This document shows, one piece after another, positions 33,879 through 46,800 of a DNA stretch of 64,000 nt (positions within the stretch are counted from its first letter, which is position 1; each line of letters starts with the position of its first letter). The position numbers were made by a program, and so were the translations under genes. The notes below the pieces were generated by a model, which saw nothing but the letters and a program-made list of their open reading frames with translations, was not told where the DNA came from and searched no databases. The stretch comes from Bidens hawaiensis (taxonomy: Eukaryota > Streptophyta > Magnoliopsida > Asterales > Asteraceae): positions 3,100,001 through 3,164,000 of the forward strand of contig JAIQDT010000107.1 in the NCBI GenBank assembly GCA_021521415.1, read 5' to 3'.

Positions 33879-34268
33879 TGTTGTGTACCGCCCATTTCAT
33901 TACTAGTCTTTCGTATTTGTATTCCGCTATGTTTATGTTTCTAGTTTGTTTACTTTTGTATGTTTGGGCCCGAGGCCTTGTTTATTGGAGCCCATTGGGC
34001 CTTATCAATGAAAGAGGTGTTTGAGTATACACACACATATATAAGGTGTGTGTATCACATACACCAAGTAACCCTTTTTGCAAAACTATTATCCCAAACA
34101 CTCAAACTCTCTCTCCCTCTCCTCTCTAACTTTCGGCCACCCTAACTCTCACCACAAGATCCGAGATCTCGGTCCTAGCTAGTTGTTTCCGCCAACTAGT
34201 TGAGAGGTTGATCCAAGCCGACTAGTACTTAGTTTGTTGTGCTGTTTGATCCGGTCACGGGACCTACA
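33879..34268 (+). repeat. 5' LTR of copia element E
   Basis: It begins TGTTGTGTACCG and ends TCACGGGACCTACA, followed by the primer site. The TATA box lies in the loop of a perfect 10 bp hairpin: ATACACACAC (34027-34036), loop atatataag, GTGTGTGTAT (34046-34055). Length is about 390 bp. No matching 3' LTR is present. Confidence 0.75.
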
Positions 34269-34270
34269 AT

Positions 34271-34282
34271 TGGTATCAGAGC
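34271..34282 (+). other. Primer binding site of copia E (tRNA-iMet)
   Basis: TGGTATCAGAGC lies two bases after the 5' LTR. Confidence 0.9.
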
Positions 34283-34594
34283 TTTCGGGCTCTACTAGTT
34301 GTAGATCTTGGGTCACAACCTTGGATTTTGGTCTTGTGTGTGTAAAAAGACGGATTTTCAAGAAAATAAGTGGATTCGGGTTCATGTGTTCTTCATAGAT
34401 TCAAGAAAATTAAATTGTTCATGTTTAAAAATGTGTTAAAGTTTGTTAAAAGATTGTGTTTGGGGTGTTTGAATCACAAAACGTTGGTGTTTGTATTGGT
34501 GTTTGTGAAGTTTACTACAAAAGGTTGTGTCATTCATGCAAATGAAGTGTTAGTAAAAGGTGACAAGGAAAGTGAGTTGGTGCCATTCTATATT

Positions 34595-35090
34595 TGGATT
34601 CGAATACAAGTTGACTCGCATACAATTGTTGATTCACATAAAAGTTGTCTGTTTTAGTCCAAGTGTTATCTATACGAATCACTTTGTTGTTCACGTCCTA
34701 TTCGCATAAATCATATTTGCATACAATCCTAAATCGGTTACTTGGTGGTTCGCATACATTCACTTGTTAGAATACAAGTGTTATTCAATTACTTGTGGCC
34801 CGTTAGCATACATTTCCCTATTGGAATACATTGTATTTCGAATACAATGTTTGGATTCGGATACATCTTGTTGAAAATATTTCTAAGGCATTTGTATTCT
34901 AATCTAGTTCAATTCGAATACAGTTTGTCCTCGAATACAAGTAGTCAATCGTATAAATTTGTCTCGTGTGTCCTTCTCTATTCGAATACAATTCCATCTC
35001 ACATACAACTCTATATTCGCATACTTTCTCAATTTCGAATACCTAGACTTACTCGAATACTCTGGGTCATTTGAATACAGTTCACTTAGT
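34595..35090 (+). repeat. ATTCGAATACA motif array in the gag leader of copia E
   Basis: ATTCGAATACA or close variants (TTCGCATAC, TTGGAATACA, CTCGAATAC) recur about twenty times at roughly 25-base spacing. One pair forms a perfect 10 bp hairpin (ACATTGTATT / AATACAATGT, 34828-34850). The array stops about 20 bases before the gag ATG. Confidence 0.65.
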
Positions 35091-35110
35091 TTTTGAGCAG
35101 ATTTTGAGAT

Positions 35111-35278
35111 ATGGAAAATCTTATTCCTATAGGTGATAGTGTTGAAGCCGTACAATATGTGATGTTTTGGAACGAGGCTGGTATAACGTCTAAGCCTCCA
35201 AAACTGATGAAGTGAGATTGTGACTTTGATGAGTTTAAGTGGATATTTCATAACTACCTCAATATCATTGACTACAAT
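35111..35278 (+). pseudogene. gag of copia E, 5' part (split by element D)
   Basis: ATG at 35111 opens MENLIPIGDSVEAVQYVMFW, with KPPKLMK followed by an in-frame TGA, then DFDEFKWIFHNYLNIIDYN. The phrase KPPKL-(n)-FDEFKW-F--YL is typical of copia gag. The frame is interrupted at the target duplication ACAAT and resumes at 40725. Confidence 0.7.
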
Positions 35279-35655
35279 TGTCACACCCCAACCTAAGGTG
35301 GAAATGTCAGGGCGTGAGCTGATTGTCACAGCTCACAAGGTACTATCATGAAATTATAAAGCGACAGTATCTAATTAATTTATTATTATCAAACAACATT
35401 TAAATACAACAAAAATAAAGAAAATTACAAATACAAAAGCAACTATTCTTGTATATGATTATTATCCTAAAATCATATCTACGTGAGCTTCAGTTCGATA
35501 AGCAATCCAAATCTATAACCTGCAAATGCGTACAAAATATATATTTGTCAACAACACATGTTGAGCGAGTAGAACACTAGTTTTGACATAAACAAAAATG
35601 GTAATATATAATGATATAAATAATAGAATAAACATAAGCAAAACTGTTATTCTTG
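35279..35655 (-). repeat. Element D 3' LTR, truncated
   Basis: It matches the right LTR through aaacataagcaaaactgtta, then diverges. The remaining roughly 1.9 kb of this LTR, including the polypurine-tract side, is missing. Confidence 0.65.
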
Positions 35656-38392
35656 TAATAGAATGAACCACAATGACTATTAAAATTTAAGTAAAGAGTT
35701 GAAATATCCACGAACCACCGTGAGACTTCAACTAAATAACGAAATCTAACAAAAGTGAAAAATGGGTTGTTGTGATCCCCATGAACCACCGCAGGTTTTC
35801 AACAAAAATCGTGAAAATGTCAATAAATGAAATGAGTGGTCATGGAAATTTAATGAAAAATTCCTTTTAATAATGAAAATTAAATTAAATATTGAGAGAG
35901 AAAATTTCCACGGTGGAGATCATTTTAGTTAAATAATGAAGGATTCAATTAATAACAAAACTACAATAGTTATATTTCAACGACGAAAATTTATAAGATG
36001 AAATATAAATTATGTAACATGAGATCAATAAATGTATGTTGTACAAAAAATATTAATAATCAAGGTTAAGGGTAGAAATTGACATGCTTTTAATAATTTG
36101 AAATAACAAAATAAATGAGAAAAGACAATTTAAATAATATGATTGACTAATAACTGACTGTCGAAATTTTGTCTTTTAAAATTAAACAATTGTTTCAGTT
36201 TATGAGAATCTAAATATTTTGATTAATTGACTTAATGTAAAACGAATCAACTCCTAAGAGAGGTTTTTTTTTATTAATTAAAAAAACCAGGTAGATAGAT
36301 AAGTACGACAACCAACGATATTGATCTTTGGAAAGATAAGAAAATATTGTATGTGAAAAAAAACACTTAAAATGATGGATTTTCCAGGTTGGGTTTGTTC
36401 CAAAATAACTAATTTAGACAAATAATCATTTGAGGTATAATTGAATACAAAATACGTTTAGACGAAAATGATGAAGACGATAAAAATCTTCTGTGAAAAC
36501 ATAGCTACGATTGGTTTAATTCAAAACACCTTTGTTAATTGAGCTTATGAAAACTTAAATAATTGAGATCGAATGATTTGGAGCACCTCGAATAGGTTTG
36601 TGAAAACGTGGTTTGACTAAGGTAAGCTTGTTGTAATTAAGTCTTGCGAGTCTAGAATCGAATAAGCGAGAACGACCTTGTTACATGAAGAAAGCCCGAA
36701 AGGCATAGAGTTGATAGGTTTAAGCTAAATGAGCATGTGTAGTACGGTACAGTGCAGGTATAATTTGAACTTGACGTGAATTAGAAAAGAACAATGCGTT
36801 GTTATGAGGGTGAGTAAAGGTAAATGAATAGAAATTTCTCTGAAAGAAATTAGTGAACAAGATTAAATTGATTGCATTAGCGTTTTGAGTTGGAATTTAT
36901 ACCCTAGATATTGTAGGAGCTATTTCTTTGAAAGTGCTTATGGTCATAAAGCGGGTGTAGAGAATATATGATCTATATTGTTTGATGTAGAAATCCTTCT
37001 ATATTTATGTAAATTGAGATTAAATGAGTATAAATAATATGTTGTGTAAATTTCTTATTAGTTATTAAGGAAATAGTGTTATTCGACATAAGTTGTGTTA
37101 GCGTTAATCTTGACTTAAGGATAAGTTAGAATTTAAATGATATAATCTATATGACAATGTATTAAGTAGATGATATAATCAATGAGGTGATTTGATATGA
37201 GATTTTTGTCGAAGCATAACAATTTAAAATGTTAATACTTAAAATTTGAGGGTGATAACTGAGATGTAATTTATAGTTATTGGGAGTATTGAGTTACTTG
37301 TGATAAGTTCGTTAATTGATAACATGATAATCGTGAACATGAGGGATATTGTTCAAATATTAAGGTATTTAATAATATTTTTATTATATTTGATAGTTTG
37401 ATGATGTTGTAATATGCGTATGAGAAAATAGCTATTAATTGCTCTTGATAATTTGTGAATGTGATAATATGAGTGCGAGATAACCGATTAGATAATTAAA
37501 TATTAAATTGTTTAGATGGACTTGTGATAACATAGTCCCAGTGAGTGAATGATTTGTTCTCCATCATGAGAATGAAAATATTCGTGAGTATGTGAATGAA
37601 TTGAATCAATAAGTCTTGGTTCAATGTAATTGAATAATTAAGTAATTGAGTCAAATCGTAACTTGTTTCAATAAGATAAAATACATAAACAAATAATAAA
37701 TAACGTAAGTTTCTCGATATTGGGTTTCCCATGAGCTTGTCCATGGTATTTTGTTAGCCCTTGAGTGTTACGTGCCGTTTTAACGACCAAACTAGATAAC
37801 GAATGACAAATATAAGTATGAGTAGTTGAAGTATCTCGTGTATCACCACATGTGATAATGATCCAACCAAATATCGTAAATATAATAATTGTGAAAATGA
37901 ATAGTTGGCGTGTTCATGGCGTCCCATTGATTTTTCACCCGACCAGACATTTAAAAGGTAATAAAATAATAACAATAAAACGCAATGAAAAAAAATGTAA
38001 CCGTTGACTGATTATGGTAAACAATTAAAAGGTAAAAGCAAAACTTAGGAAATCCTAAAATAAATTCCCGTCAACGAAAACAATCAACAAAAATTTAAAT
38101 GTAAATATATATCTTGGGAATGAGGCATTGCGTCGGAGTTATAAAAATATTTTGAGAATGTGACACAGTCTCGGAGTAATAAAATATTTTGAGAGTGAAT
38201 CATAGCTTCAAAGCTGTTCGTGCATGACGATAAAAGAAATAAGTAACTACACAGTTAAAGAAGTAACTTATTTAGCAAGTAATTACGTAAGCTGTAAACA
38301 ATCAAATAGAACACATCAGGTAAACAAATAAGCACGTATATGGCTCCTAAGCATATTACTAAGGCACCACTAACGACCTATCTTAAACCTTC
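35656..38392 (-). other. Element D internal region, non-coding
   Basis: AT-rich. No frame shows a retrotransposon domain. Loose repeats occur (cacgaaccaccgtgag and catgaaccaccgcag near 35710-35790; ggagt-ataaaatattttgag twice near 38130-38195). Confidence 0.4.
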
Positions 38393-38405
38393 GGCTCTAA
38401 TACCA
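38393..38405 (-). other. Element D primer binding site
   Basis: The minus strand reads TGGTATTAGAGCC, one change from the tRNA-iMet site, two to three bases from the LTR. Confidence 0.7.
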
Positions 38406-39496
38406 ATCTGTCACACCCCAACCAAAGGCGGAAACGTCGTGGCGTGAGCTGATTGTCACAGCTCTCAAGGTACTATCATGAAATTATAAAGCGACAATAT
38501 CTAATTAATTTATTTTTATCAAACAACATTTAAATACAAAAAAAGGAAATTACAAATACAAAACCAACTATTCTTGTATATGTTAATTATCCTAAAATCA
38601 TATCTACGCGAGCTTCAGTTCGATAAAAAATCCAAATCTGTAACCTGCAAATGCGTACAAAATATATATTTGTCAACAACACATGTTGAGTGAGTAGATC
38701 ACCAGTTTTGACACAAACAAAAATGGTAATATATAATGATATAAATAATAGAATAAACATAAGCAAAACTGTTATCTGTGAGCATAAACAATGAAATAGT
38801 TAAGCAAGTAATGAGTGTCGGTGAAACCATTGCCAATGCGATCGGGCTCCGACCACTACGACGGTCGTATGATCATACTATAATGAGATTATGTTGGACC
38901 TCTCCGAATGAGATTCAAGTAAGCAAGTAAGAAAATATCAAGTAACAAGAAGTCATTCAATGATACACAACACAAAGATCACAGTTTGCATTTGAGAAAC
39001 AATAAGATAAATAATTTGATAAATGTTACGCAAGTGTCCCCAAAACAGTTGAAAACAAATAAAATAGGGGAGTGATTACTCACCTGATCGGATGAACGAA
39101 AAACAAGTGATGATGTGAGAGAGATGAACCCTTCGGGATACACCGACAAGGATTCCTAGTTAAATAATATTAATATGAATTAATTTATAATGAGCCAACA
39201 TGTATAATGAAGTAAAGTTTCGATATGATTTGAGTTATGGTTGAGATTGAGAAATTATTGATTGAACAATGGATTCTATTGTTACTATATAAACCATCTT
39301 TATACTAAATGTAACATATAATCGATTTATAAATAATTAGTTTAAATAAATAAATATGAGTTGAGCCATACTATATTAATAATCGTTTAAATATATAAAA
39401 ATATATTTTTGATTTTCTTAACGAAAATCAATTTATTTAAATATAGCTAAAACGTTTAACATGATATTTATATCTTTTGTTGAAAAAGAATAAGAT

Positions 39497-39498
<2 letters not shown>

Positions 39499-39540
<42 letters not shown>
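39499..39540. repeat. (AAT)n microsatellite
   Basis: About fourteen ATA/AAT triplets without interruption, followed by an AT run at 39553-39574. Confidence 0.95.
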
Positions 39541-39784
39541 GACATATTATAATATATATATATATATATATATAAGAGATATTTGCTAAGACGATTAACA
39601 ACGAGAAACGTCAATAGTAATGTTCGGGTTTTAATAAGGTTTATTGTTATAATTAAAATATACTTATAAGGCATATGTATATATATATATACACACACAC
39701 GTAAACGAGAGCTTTTAACGAGATTTTGAAGAAATACATAACTTGATAATGTCGGTTTTCATAAAGTATTATTTATATATAGCT

Positions 39785-39952
39785 AGTTAATAAAAACAGC
39801 TCAAAATAAATAAATAAATAAATAAATAAATAAGAAAAATAAAAAGGGGGTGACAACCCTGGTGGTTAGAATCGAACCTGCGACCACCAGGTTCTATAAC
39901 ACACACAACACCAACTGTCCTAACATACCAATTGCGAAATAAACGGAAACAG
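39785..39952 (-). repeat. tRNA-derived short repeat (SINE-like) in the D LTR
   Basis: The minus strand contains ATTGGTATGTTAGGACAG, then GGTCGCAGGTTCGATTC, which fits a Pol III B-box (GGTTCGANTC). It ends with a T-rich run and TTTA repeats (39805-39832). An A-box-like segment sits about 45 bases upstream of the B-box. No clear target duplication was seen. Confidence 0.4.
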
Positions 39953-40719
39953 ATAGTTATAAACAAGGACGAACTAAACCCCCAAATCTAAAAACTCTAA
40001 ATCTGTAATTGATCGATATGCTCGAGGTTTGTTCAATTCATGTTAGGGTTCCTGAATATAGATTAAAAACGAACATGTTGCAATACTAAATTACCTGATT
40101 AGAGATCTAATTGATGATGAACAGAGAGAGGAAGACGGCGGCCAAGATACGACAGGTTATATATTATGCAGCAAGTTATAATCAAATTACTCTCAAGACT
40201 ACTGATCGCCGGCATGATTAGATGTTGTATGCGCGTTTAATTTTATTATTATAACATGTAGATTGCAAATCAAGAATATATATATGACCGGGTTCGTTAA
40301 TAATATCTATCTATATCAATTTGTTCGCATTTCCTTAATTACATTGTCGGTGTGAGACGAAATAGCCGTATAAACGATCTAGGAGAATAATTTCCAATTT
40401 GCAACGAAGATTATGGTGCAATAAAATAAACAGGTATATGGGTGAGCAAATCGGGTCTCGGGTATGGCTGTGGGTCTTGATAGTTGGGTTATTGGGGTAT
40501 AATAACAAAATTTACATATAAGGCCCTATAGTTTGAAGGTGGAAACACATTTGGTTAATTAATTATGTTTGGGCTGAAAATGTCATATATTGTAAGTTTT
40601 AAATATATAAATAATAAAGAGTAATAATACAACCACAATGTGACTCGATAAACGCGACTAAAATTTCCAAACATTGAAACGGTTTGGGTACTATAATTTG
40701 AAAAATCATTGTTGTTACA

Positions 40720-43700
40720 ACAATCTTCTTAGACCACTTGAACAAGGTCCACATCGTCCTATGACAACTGGTACTGATGGTGAGATTCCTAAAACAGTGG
40801 AAAATTACAATGACGATGATAGAAGAATGCTTGATGAATATCAAAAGGCTTTCGTGTCTTAACTGTATGCCTTTCACGGGAAATTGCATTGACATTGAGA
40901 GACTACACCACTGCTAAGTCTTTGTGGGATGCCTTAGTGAACAAGTTTGAAGGCAACTTGGAAAACAACCAAAAAGGGATGTTGGATGGAGAGTTCAACA
41001 TGTTTAACTATATTCAAGGAGAAACAATTGATAGTCTCATCTCAAGGTTTGAACTATTGATTACCAAAATCAATGGTGCTGGAATTGAATACGATCAAAT
41101 TGAGATAAATGACAAGCTTCTCAACTCTCCCCCTTACTCCTGGAGTAGCAGTGTTAACACCATCAGGAGAACTTCAAATCTTCATCTCATTAGTCTATCT
41201 ATTCTGACCTCAATTATCAAGTCATTTGTGATGGACGAGAAGTTGAGGATGAACAATCACATCAGTTCTCTTTTAAAGGATGATATGGCAACTTGAACAA
41301 GTGTGAGCTCAGAATTCTTAAGTCAATCCAATACTACTACTAAGAATCCAAGCTCAACCTTCAATACTTCTGGTGTATCTCAAGCTTTATCAAGTTCAAA
41401 CTCAAGCTCTTTTCAAGCTACTGTTCATCAAGCCGTAGCACAAGCACTTAAAGCTCATGGAATCAAGTCTACTCCAAGCACTCTAGCTTATTCTGCTTCA
41501 AAGCCCCTCTCTACCGATGACTCCAATGTGGCTTTGTTTCATGCCTTTATGGCAAGTCATGAGGAGTTGTTACAAGGAAAGCTTCTTCCTCATTCTTTTG
41601 AACAAGGAGATCTTCCCGGGAACAACAATTATGATCTCAAGAAAATGGACATCAAGTACCAGATGGCCATGGCAGTTCATCGTGCTACCAACCTTTTGAG
41701 GAAGTACGGGAAGAATAGTTTCAAAGATGATGGGGAGAATCTGGGTTTTGAGAAAGACAAAATTCGTTGCTATAACTGTGGGGAGCCAGGTCACTTTTCA
41801 CGTGAAAGCACTAATCCACCGTTGGTCGTGGGAGACATCAAGATCACGGAGATGTTGGACAGTGATACTACTAAAAGGCCTGAGAAGCGAATCATGCCAA
41901 ACCACACCTCGAAGTCAAGGGTCCCTAGAATCAATAAAGGAATTCAAAAGGGAACTTCGAGTCAGACTCAAAGGCAATGATTGCTAGGAATGCTGATTCA
42001 ACTGCACCTGATTGGGAAGAGGATCAATTTGAAGAGCTGAAGAATCCTCTGAACCTTGCTGGGATGGCATTCACCGATCAGGTTGGCACCTCTTAAAGCA
42101 CCACTGATGGGACTCCTACACATGCCTCACTCATTCCCGAGGTACATAAACTTTGCACACAAGATAGTATTGATAAAGTTCTTCACTATAGAAACCACAA
42201 TGCTAAAATTCTAGAACAAATTCGTAGCATTGAATTCAGAATGAAGATCTTAAAAAGGCCGCAAAGATTTATACTACTAAAATTAACACTCATGGTAATT
42301 ATATGGCAGATCTTAGGGAAAAAGTTTCCATTGCTACAAATTTAGCCATACGTCATGAAAATCATGTAATTGAACTAAATGCTAAAATTGTTAAATTAGA
42401 CTTTGAGTTAACCCAAAGAAAAATTGCCATAGAAAACTTTGAGTTAGCTTCGAAAAAACTGAATAAATTAATTGGGTCACAAATGGAGTTAAGGATAAAG
42501 ACTGGAATAGGCTATGATAGTGCTGTCGTACCACCGCCATTTAATAATAACTATACTAGCCTTCCCTACTTTGATTTTAAATCTCCTCTTGAGGAAGAAA
42601 TGGTCTATGGTATTGGTCATGTGCCCATATTAAAAACATCTGTTCCTGCTGCTCCCAAGACTGTTAATTTAGCTAATTCTTAAGTTAATCCTAATAGTAG
42701 TTCATCTTCTGTAGCATGTTGTGTAGAAGAAAATGGGTGTGTGGAAACAAACAAGGGTTGTGGAGTTAAAAACTTACTTTTTGATTCATCTATTGTCAAC
42801 CCTGTCCGTAATAATATTGATTCCAAAAAATTTTTGAACAATGATGTATTTGATGAGAGTGTTCATGTTGGCACGTCTATTGAGAATGAAAAAGATGTTT
42901 CCACTTCTTATAGTGATTGTGAAACTATTTTTGATGAGACTGTTTTTGATAGAGACGCGCAAGACAAGGAATCTGTGAATATAACCATATCTAGTTGTTC
43001 GTCAAATGATTGTAAAGTTGAGGAAACTAAAATTAATGAAAATTTTGAAAAGGAAAAGACAAGTATATCTGGTAAATATGTCCCACCTCATAGAAACATA
43101 TTTTATCAATCCACTAATCAACATTTTCAACCTCAACTGTACAATCAATTTGATAATAGCTACTATGGTTATTATCCATAAGATTATGTTAATTCTTTCT
43201 ATACAACAGTTTTTAATGATTGGTGTCATAGATCTGACAGCTTTTTTGTTCCCGTACAACCATCTCCTTATTCATCACAACATATGTATTATAATTATGA
43301 TGGTTTCTAGAGGGAAGATAGAAGAAAACTTTGCTTTGTGTGTGGTAATCCGTCTCACCTTGCAAGACATTGCAAGAGCTGGCATAGGAGGAAAAGAGAA
43401 ACACACATTAGGTTTAATCAATTCCGTTCAAGAGCTACACCATTCTCCAGAACATTAAATAATCAACCCGACAGTTCTGCCAGCGAAATGGATGTGAGAT
43501 CCAGAAATAAAAGGAATGATAAACCTCCTTTTTGGACAACCAAGAAGGAGAGATCAAAAAGTAATTCAAAGACTGAAAAGTCTGAGAATTCATCAAAAAG
43601 TAAGTAGAAAAGAAATCCAAAGATTGAAAAATCTGAGGATTTAATTTTGAAACCAAGTAGAAGACAGTCTCGAAAAACTTTTAAAACAGGAAACCTGCTC

Positions 43701-43838
43701 GTGCATGGAGTCCTAGAGATTGTTCTTCTGATTCTGACACGTCCCACAACTTCATATATAAAGATGAGAAAATGACATTTGACAACCATGTGGTTGACCC
43801 TCCCGAGACAACTAAGTCTCGGGAACCCTTATCTAATT
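40720..43838 (+). pseudogene. gag of copia E, 3' part, decayed
   Basis: It continues from the ACAAT duplication: LRPLEQGPHRPMTTG, a stop at 40859, and a shift to the frame at 40889 (TLRDYTTAKSLWDALVNKFE, the UBN2-like core). The first knuckle CYNCGEPGHFSRES near 41768 has its last Cys replaced by Ser. A coiled-coil segment follows (42303-42500). A second knuckle, CFVCGNPSHLARHC, lies near 43335. Basic Ser/Lys-rich sequence runs to a TAA at about 43838. The two-knuckle layout matches F. Confidence 0.7.
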
Positions 43839-43859
43839 AAACTGTTAATGTGTGTAGGG

Positions 43860-46800
43860 TCAGCCAAGGCGTTATGTAAATAGTATATGGTATTTGGATA
43901 GTGGTTGTACCCGACACATGACAGGAGACGAATCTTTGCTGTTTGACATTAAACCGTTCGATGGCGGATACATTGTTTTGCTGGTGATATGGGTGGGAAC
44001 ACTTTTTAACAGGGTAAAGTGTCGAATGGAATCCTGGCATTTGATGACGTCAACTTGGTGGAACAATTAAACCACAAATTTCTTAGCGTCTCACAGATCT
44101 GTGACAGATAGTACTCCACGCTATTTACTGAGAACGAATGCTTGATTCTCAAACCAGGTTTCAGGGTCTTGGAAGAATGGATTTTGATGCGTACTCTGAG
44201 GCACAATGATGCGTACAAAATAGACATGAATTGCTCTTATGTTTGTTGTCTAAAGCCTAAGAGAACGATTCATCTCTATGGCATCGTCGTCTTGGTCATA
44301 TAAATTTTAAAATTCTAAAAAAATTGGTTAAGGGGGAACATGTGAGAGGATTTTCTGTTAAATCTTTCTCTTGCATTGAAAAATATCTTTCATGCTTAAA
44401 ATGCAAGCAACACAAGCTCCCTCACAAACCCAAGACGATAAATACCATAGTTTCCATTCTTCAGCTGTTACACATGGATTTGTTTGGTCCAATTACTCCT
44501 ATGGCAATCGGCCGAAAAGCCCATTGTCTTATGATTACTGATGACTATTCTCGTTTCAGCTGGACATTCCTTTTAGGGCATAAGGATGAAAACACACAGT
44601 TTTTGATCAAGTTCATCATTCTTGTGAAAAAGGTGAAGTGTATTCGAAGCGAAAACGAAACTGAGTTCTGCAACCGATCTGCAGATGACTTCTGCAGTTC
44701 AAATGGAATTGAATGTCATTTCAGTGCACCTTATACTCCTCAACAAAATGGAGTTGCTGAAAGACAAAACAGAAAACTGATTGAAGCTGCAAGAACAATG
44801 CTGTCAGATTCCAAACTACCTCTGTTCTTTTGGGGAGAGGCCATCAACGCGGCCTGCTTCATTCAAAACCATGTGATGACCAACAAGCGTCTGAAGAAGA
44901 CTCCATATGATGTCTATTATATAACGAAGCCGCTACTCAACTATTTCAAAACCTTTGGATGTCCTTGATCCTTACTCCATACTGGTGCTCAGCATGATCC
45001 TAAATTTGCTGAAAAGGCCGATGAGTGTTATTTCGTTGGGTATGCATCCAGATTGGTTGTTTGACTAGGATAGTTTGTTCAATCAGTTTCAAGGCATGTC
45101 TATTCCACATCCTGCTATTACTCAAGTTCCAATTTCATCACAAGACCCTTTGTTGATGCAAACACTGATCAACAGTCTGTCCGAAATGGATCTGTCTGTT
45201 ATGCCTGCAATGCCTGCACCACCCGTTATTCAACCTCCTCCTCGTGTCAATAATGAAGTTTTTAACAATCCCGCTCCCCAATCCGCTCTTCTAGCCGCTC
45301 CTCAAGTTACACCTTAAGCTGTTGTTTTGAATGAAATGGTGTAAGTTGAAGATGTATCTGATTCAGATTCGGATGATTCCTTCAAGTCTGCTGATAATAT
45401 AGAACAACATCAGACTGAACCCGTAGCTGATCTTCCAGTAGCTCCCAGTGTGGTAGAACTTGTTGCCACACGTCCCTCTGCTGATGAAACCATTCAAACA
45501 GATACTCCTGCTAATGAACCTTCTACTAGTAATTCTGATCACACTTCTTTGACTCCAATCGACACCATTGTTGTTCCTTATGGTGAGAATCTTTTGGAAG
45601 AACCGATCAATCAAGATAATAGAGTTGATCAACCTGACTATGTTCTCTCAACTGCTGTTGTTCTTGAAAGTGCTCCTCGTATCTTTCATTCCATTGATAG
45701 TCTCACTGTAAACCTTCAAGCCGAACCGTTACTATTGTCGAAGACATCCCTTAGTTGCCTATTTATCGACGCCATCCAACCAAGCATCATTGGTTCTCCA
45801 TCTGCCGGAATCCAAACAAGAAGCAAATTTGGTACAATTAACAGATGTCTGTTTCCTTGTTTCATTTCACAGGTTTAACCAAAGGATTACAAGATGGCCC
45901 TAAGGGAAAACTCGTGGGTTGAAGCGATGCAAGAAGAACTATTTCAATTCAAAAACTTCAAGTTTGGAGATTGGTTAAGATGCTGCCGAACAAGTAACCG
46001 ATTGGGACCAAATGGGTGTTCAAAAGCAAGAAGGATGACGAAGGGGTTATTACAAGAAATAAGGCAAGATTGGTGGTACAAGATTTCTCTCAGCGTGAAG
46101 GCCTTGATTACGATGAAACTTATGCACCGGTGGCTAGGTTGGAGGCAATTCATCTTTTTCTATCCTATGCCTCGTACATGAATTTCAAGGTCTATCAAAT
46201 GGACGTGAAGACTGCCTTCTTGTATGGGAAAGTCAAAGAGGAGATATATGTAAAGCAACCTCCAAGTTTTGAGGATCCTAATCATCCAACCCATGTTTAC
46301 CGTCTTGACAAAGCTCTGTAGGGCCTGCACCAAGCACCTCGTGCATGGTACGCAATACTAGCAAATCACTTGCTTAAAAATGGCTACGGAAGAGGTGTTA
46401 TCGATGAAACACTCTTTATCAAGAATGTAAATGGTGATCGGATCCTTGTCCAAGTCTATGTTGACGACATTATTTTTGGATCTACTACTGATAAGCAGTG
46501 TAGAGAGTTCGTCGAGGTCATGCGGAATCGGTTTGAGATAAGTTCTCTGGGGAAATGAGTTTCTTTTAAGATCTTCAAGTTGAACAAAAGGATGATGGGT
46601 TTCTGATTCATCAAGGAAAATATGTTCGTGACATCGTTCAGAAATTCGGGTTCAAAGACTCAACTCCCTTTTTCACTATGATCGCTACCCGACCTGTGCT
46701 TGCTCCGGATCCATCAGGAATCCCATTTGATCAACATCTCTATAGTCTATGATCGGCTTCCTGTTGTATCTCACTGCCAGCAGGCCGGACATCATGTTTC

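Larger units (their letters stand above)
35279..40719 (-). mobile_element. Gypsy element D, non-coding, inserted in gag of copia E
   Basis: The plus strand begins TGTCACACCCCAACC and ends TTGTTGTTACA, flanked by ACAAT on both sides (35274-35278, 40720-40724). The beginning is repeated at 38409, after a primer-site-like sequence, so the right LTR (5') is about 2.3 kb. The left LTR matches only to about 35655. No gag or pol frame is present in the internal 2.7 kb. It is either a deletion derivative or a LARD-like non-autonomous element. Confidence 0.75.
38409..40719 (-). repeat. Element D 5' LTR
   Basis: About 2311 bp, from TGTCACACCCC to GTTGTTACA. It holds simple repeats (AAT)n at 39499-39540, (AT)n at 39553-39574 and (AATA)n at 39805-39832, and a tRNA-like short element. 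Confidence 0.75.

Noticed and set aside
39838..39950. A functional tRNA gene
   Set aside because: B-box and A-box-like segments are present, but I could not pair an acceptor stem or a normal anticodon arm.
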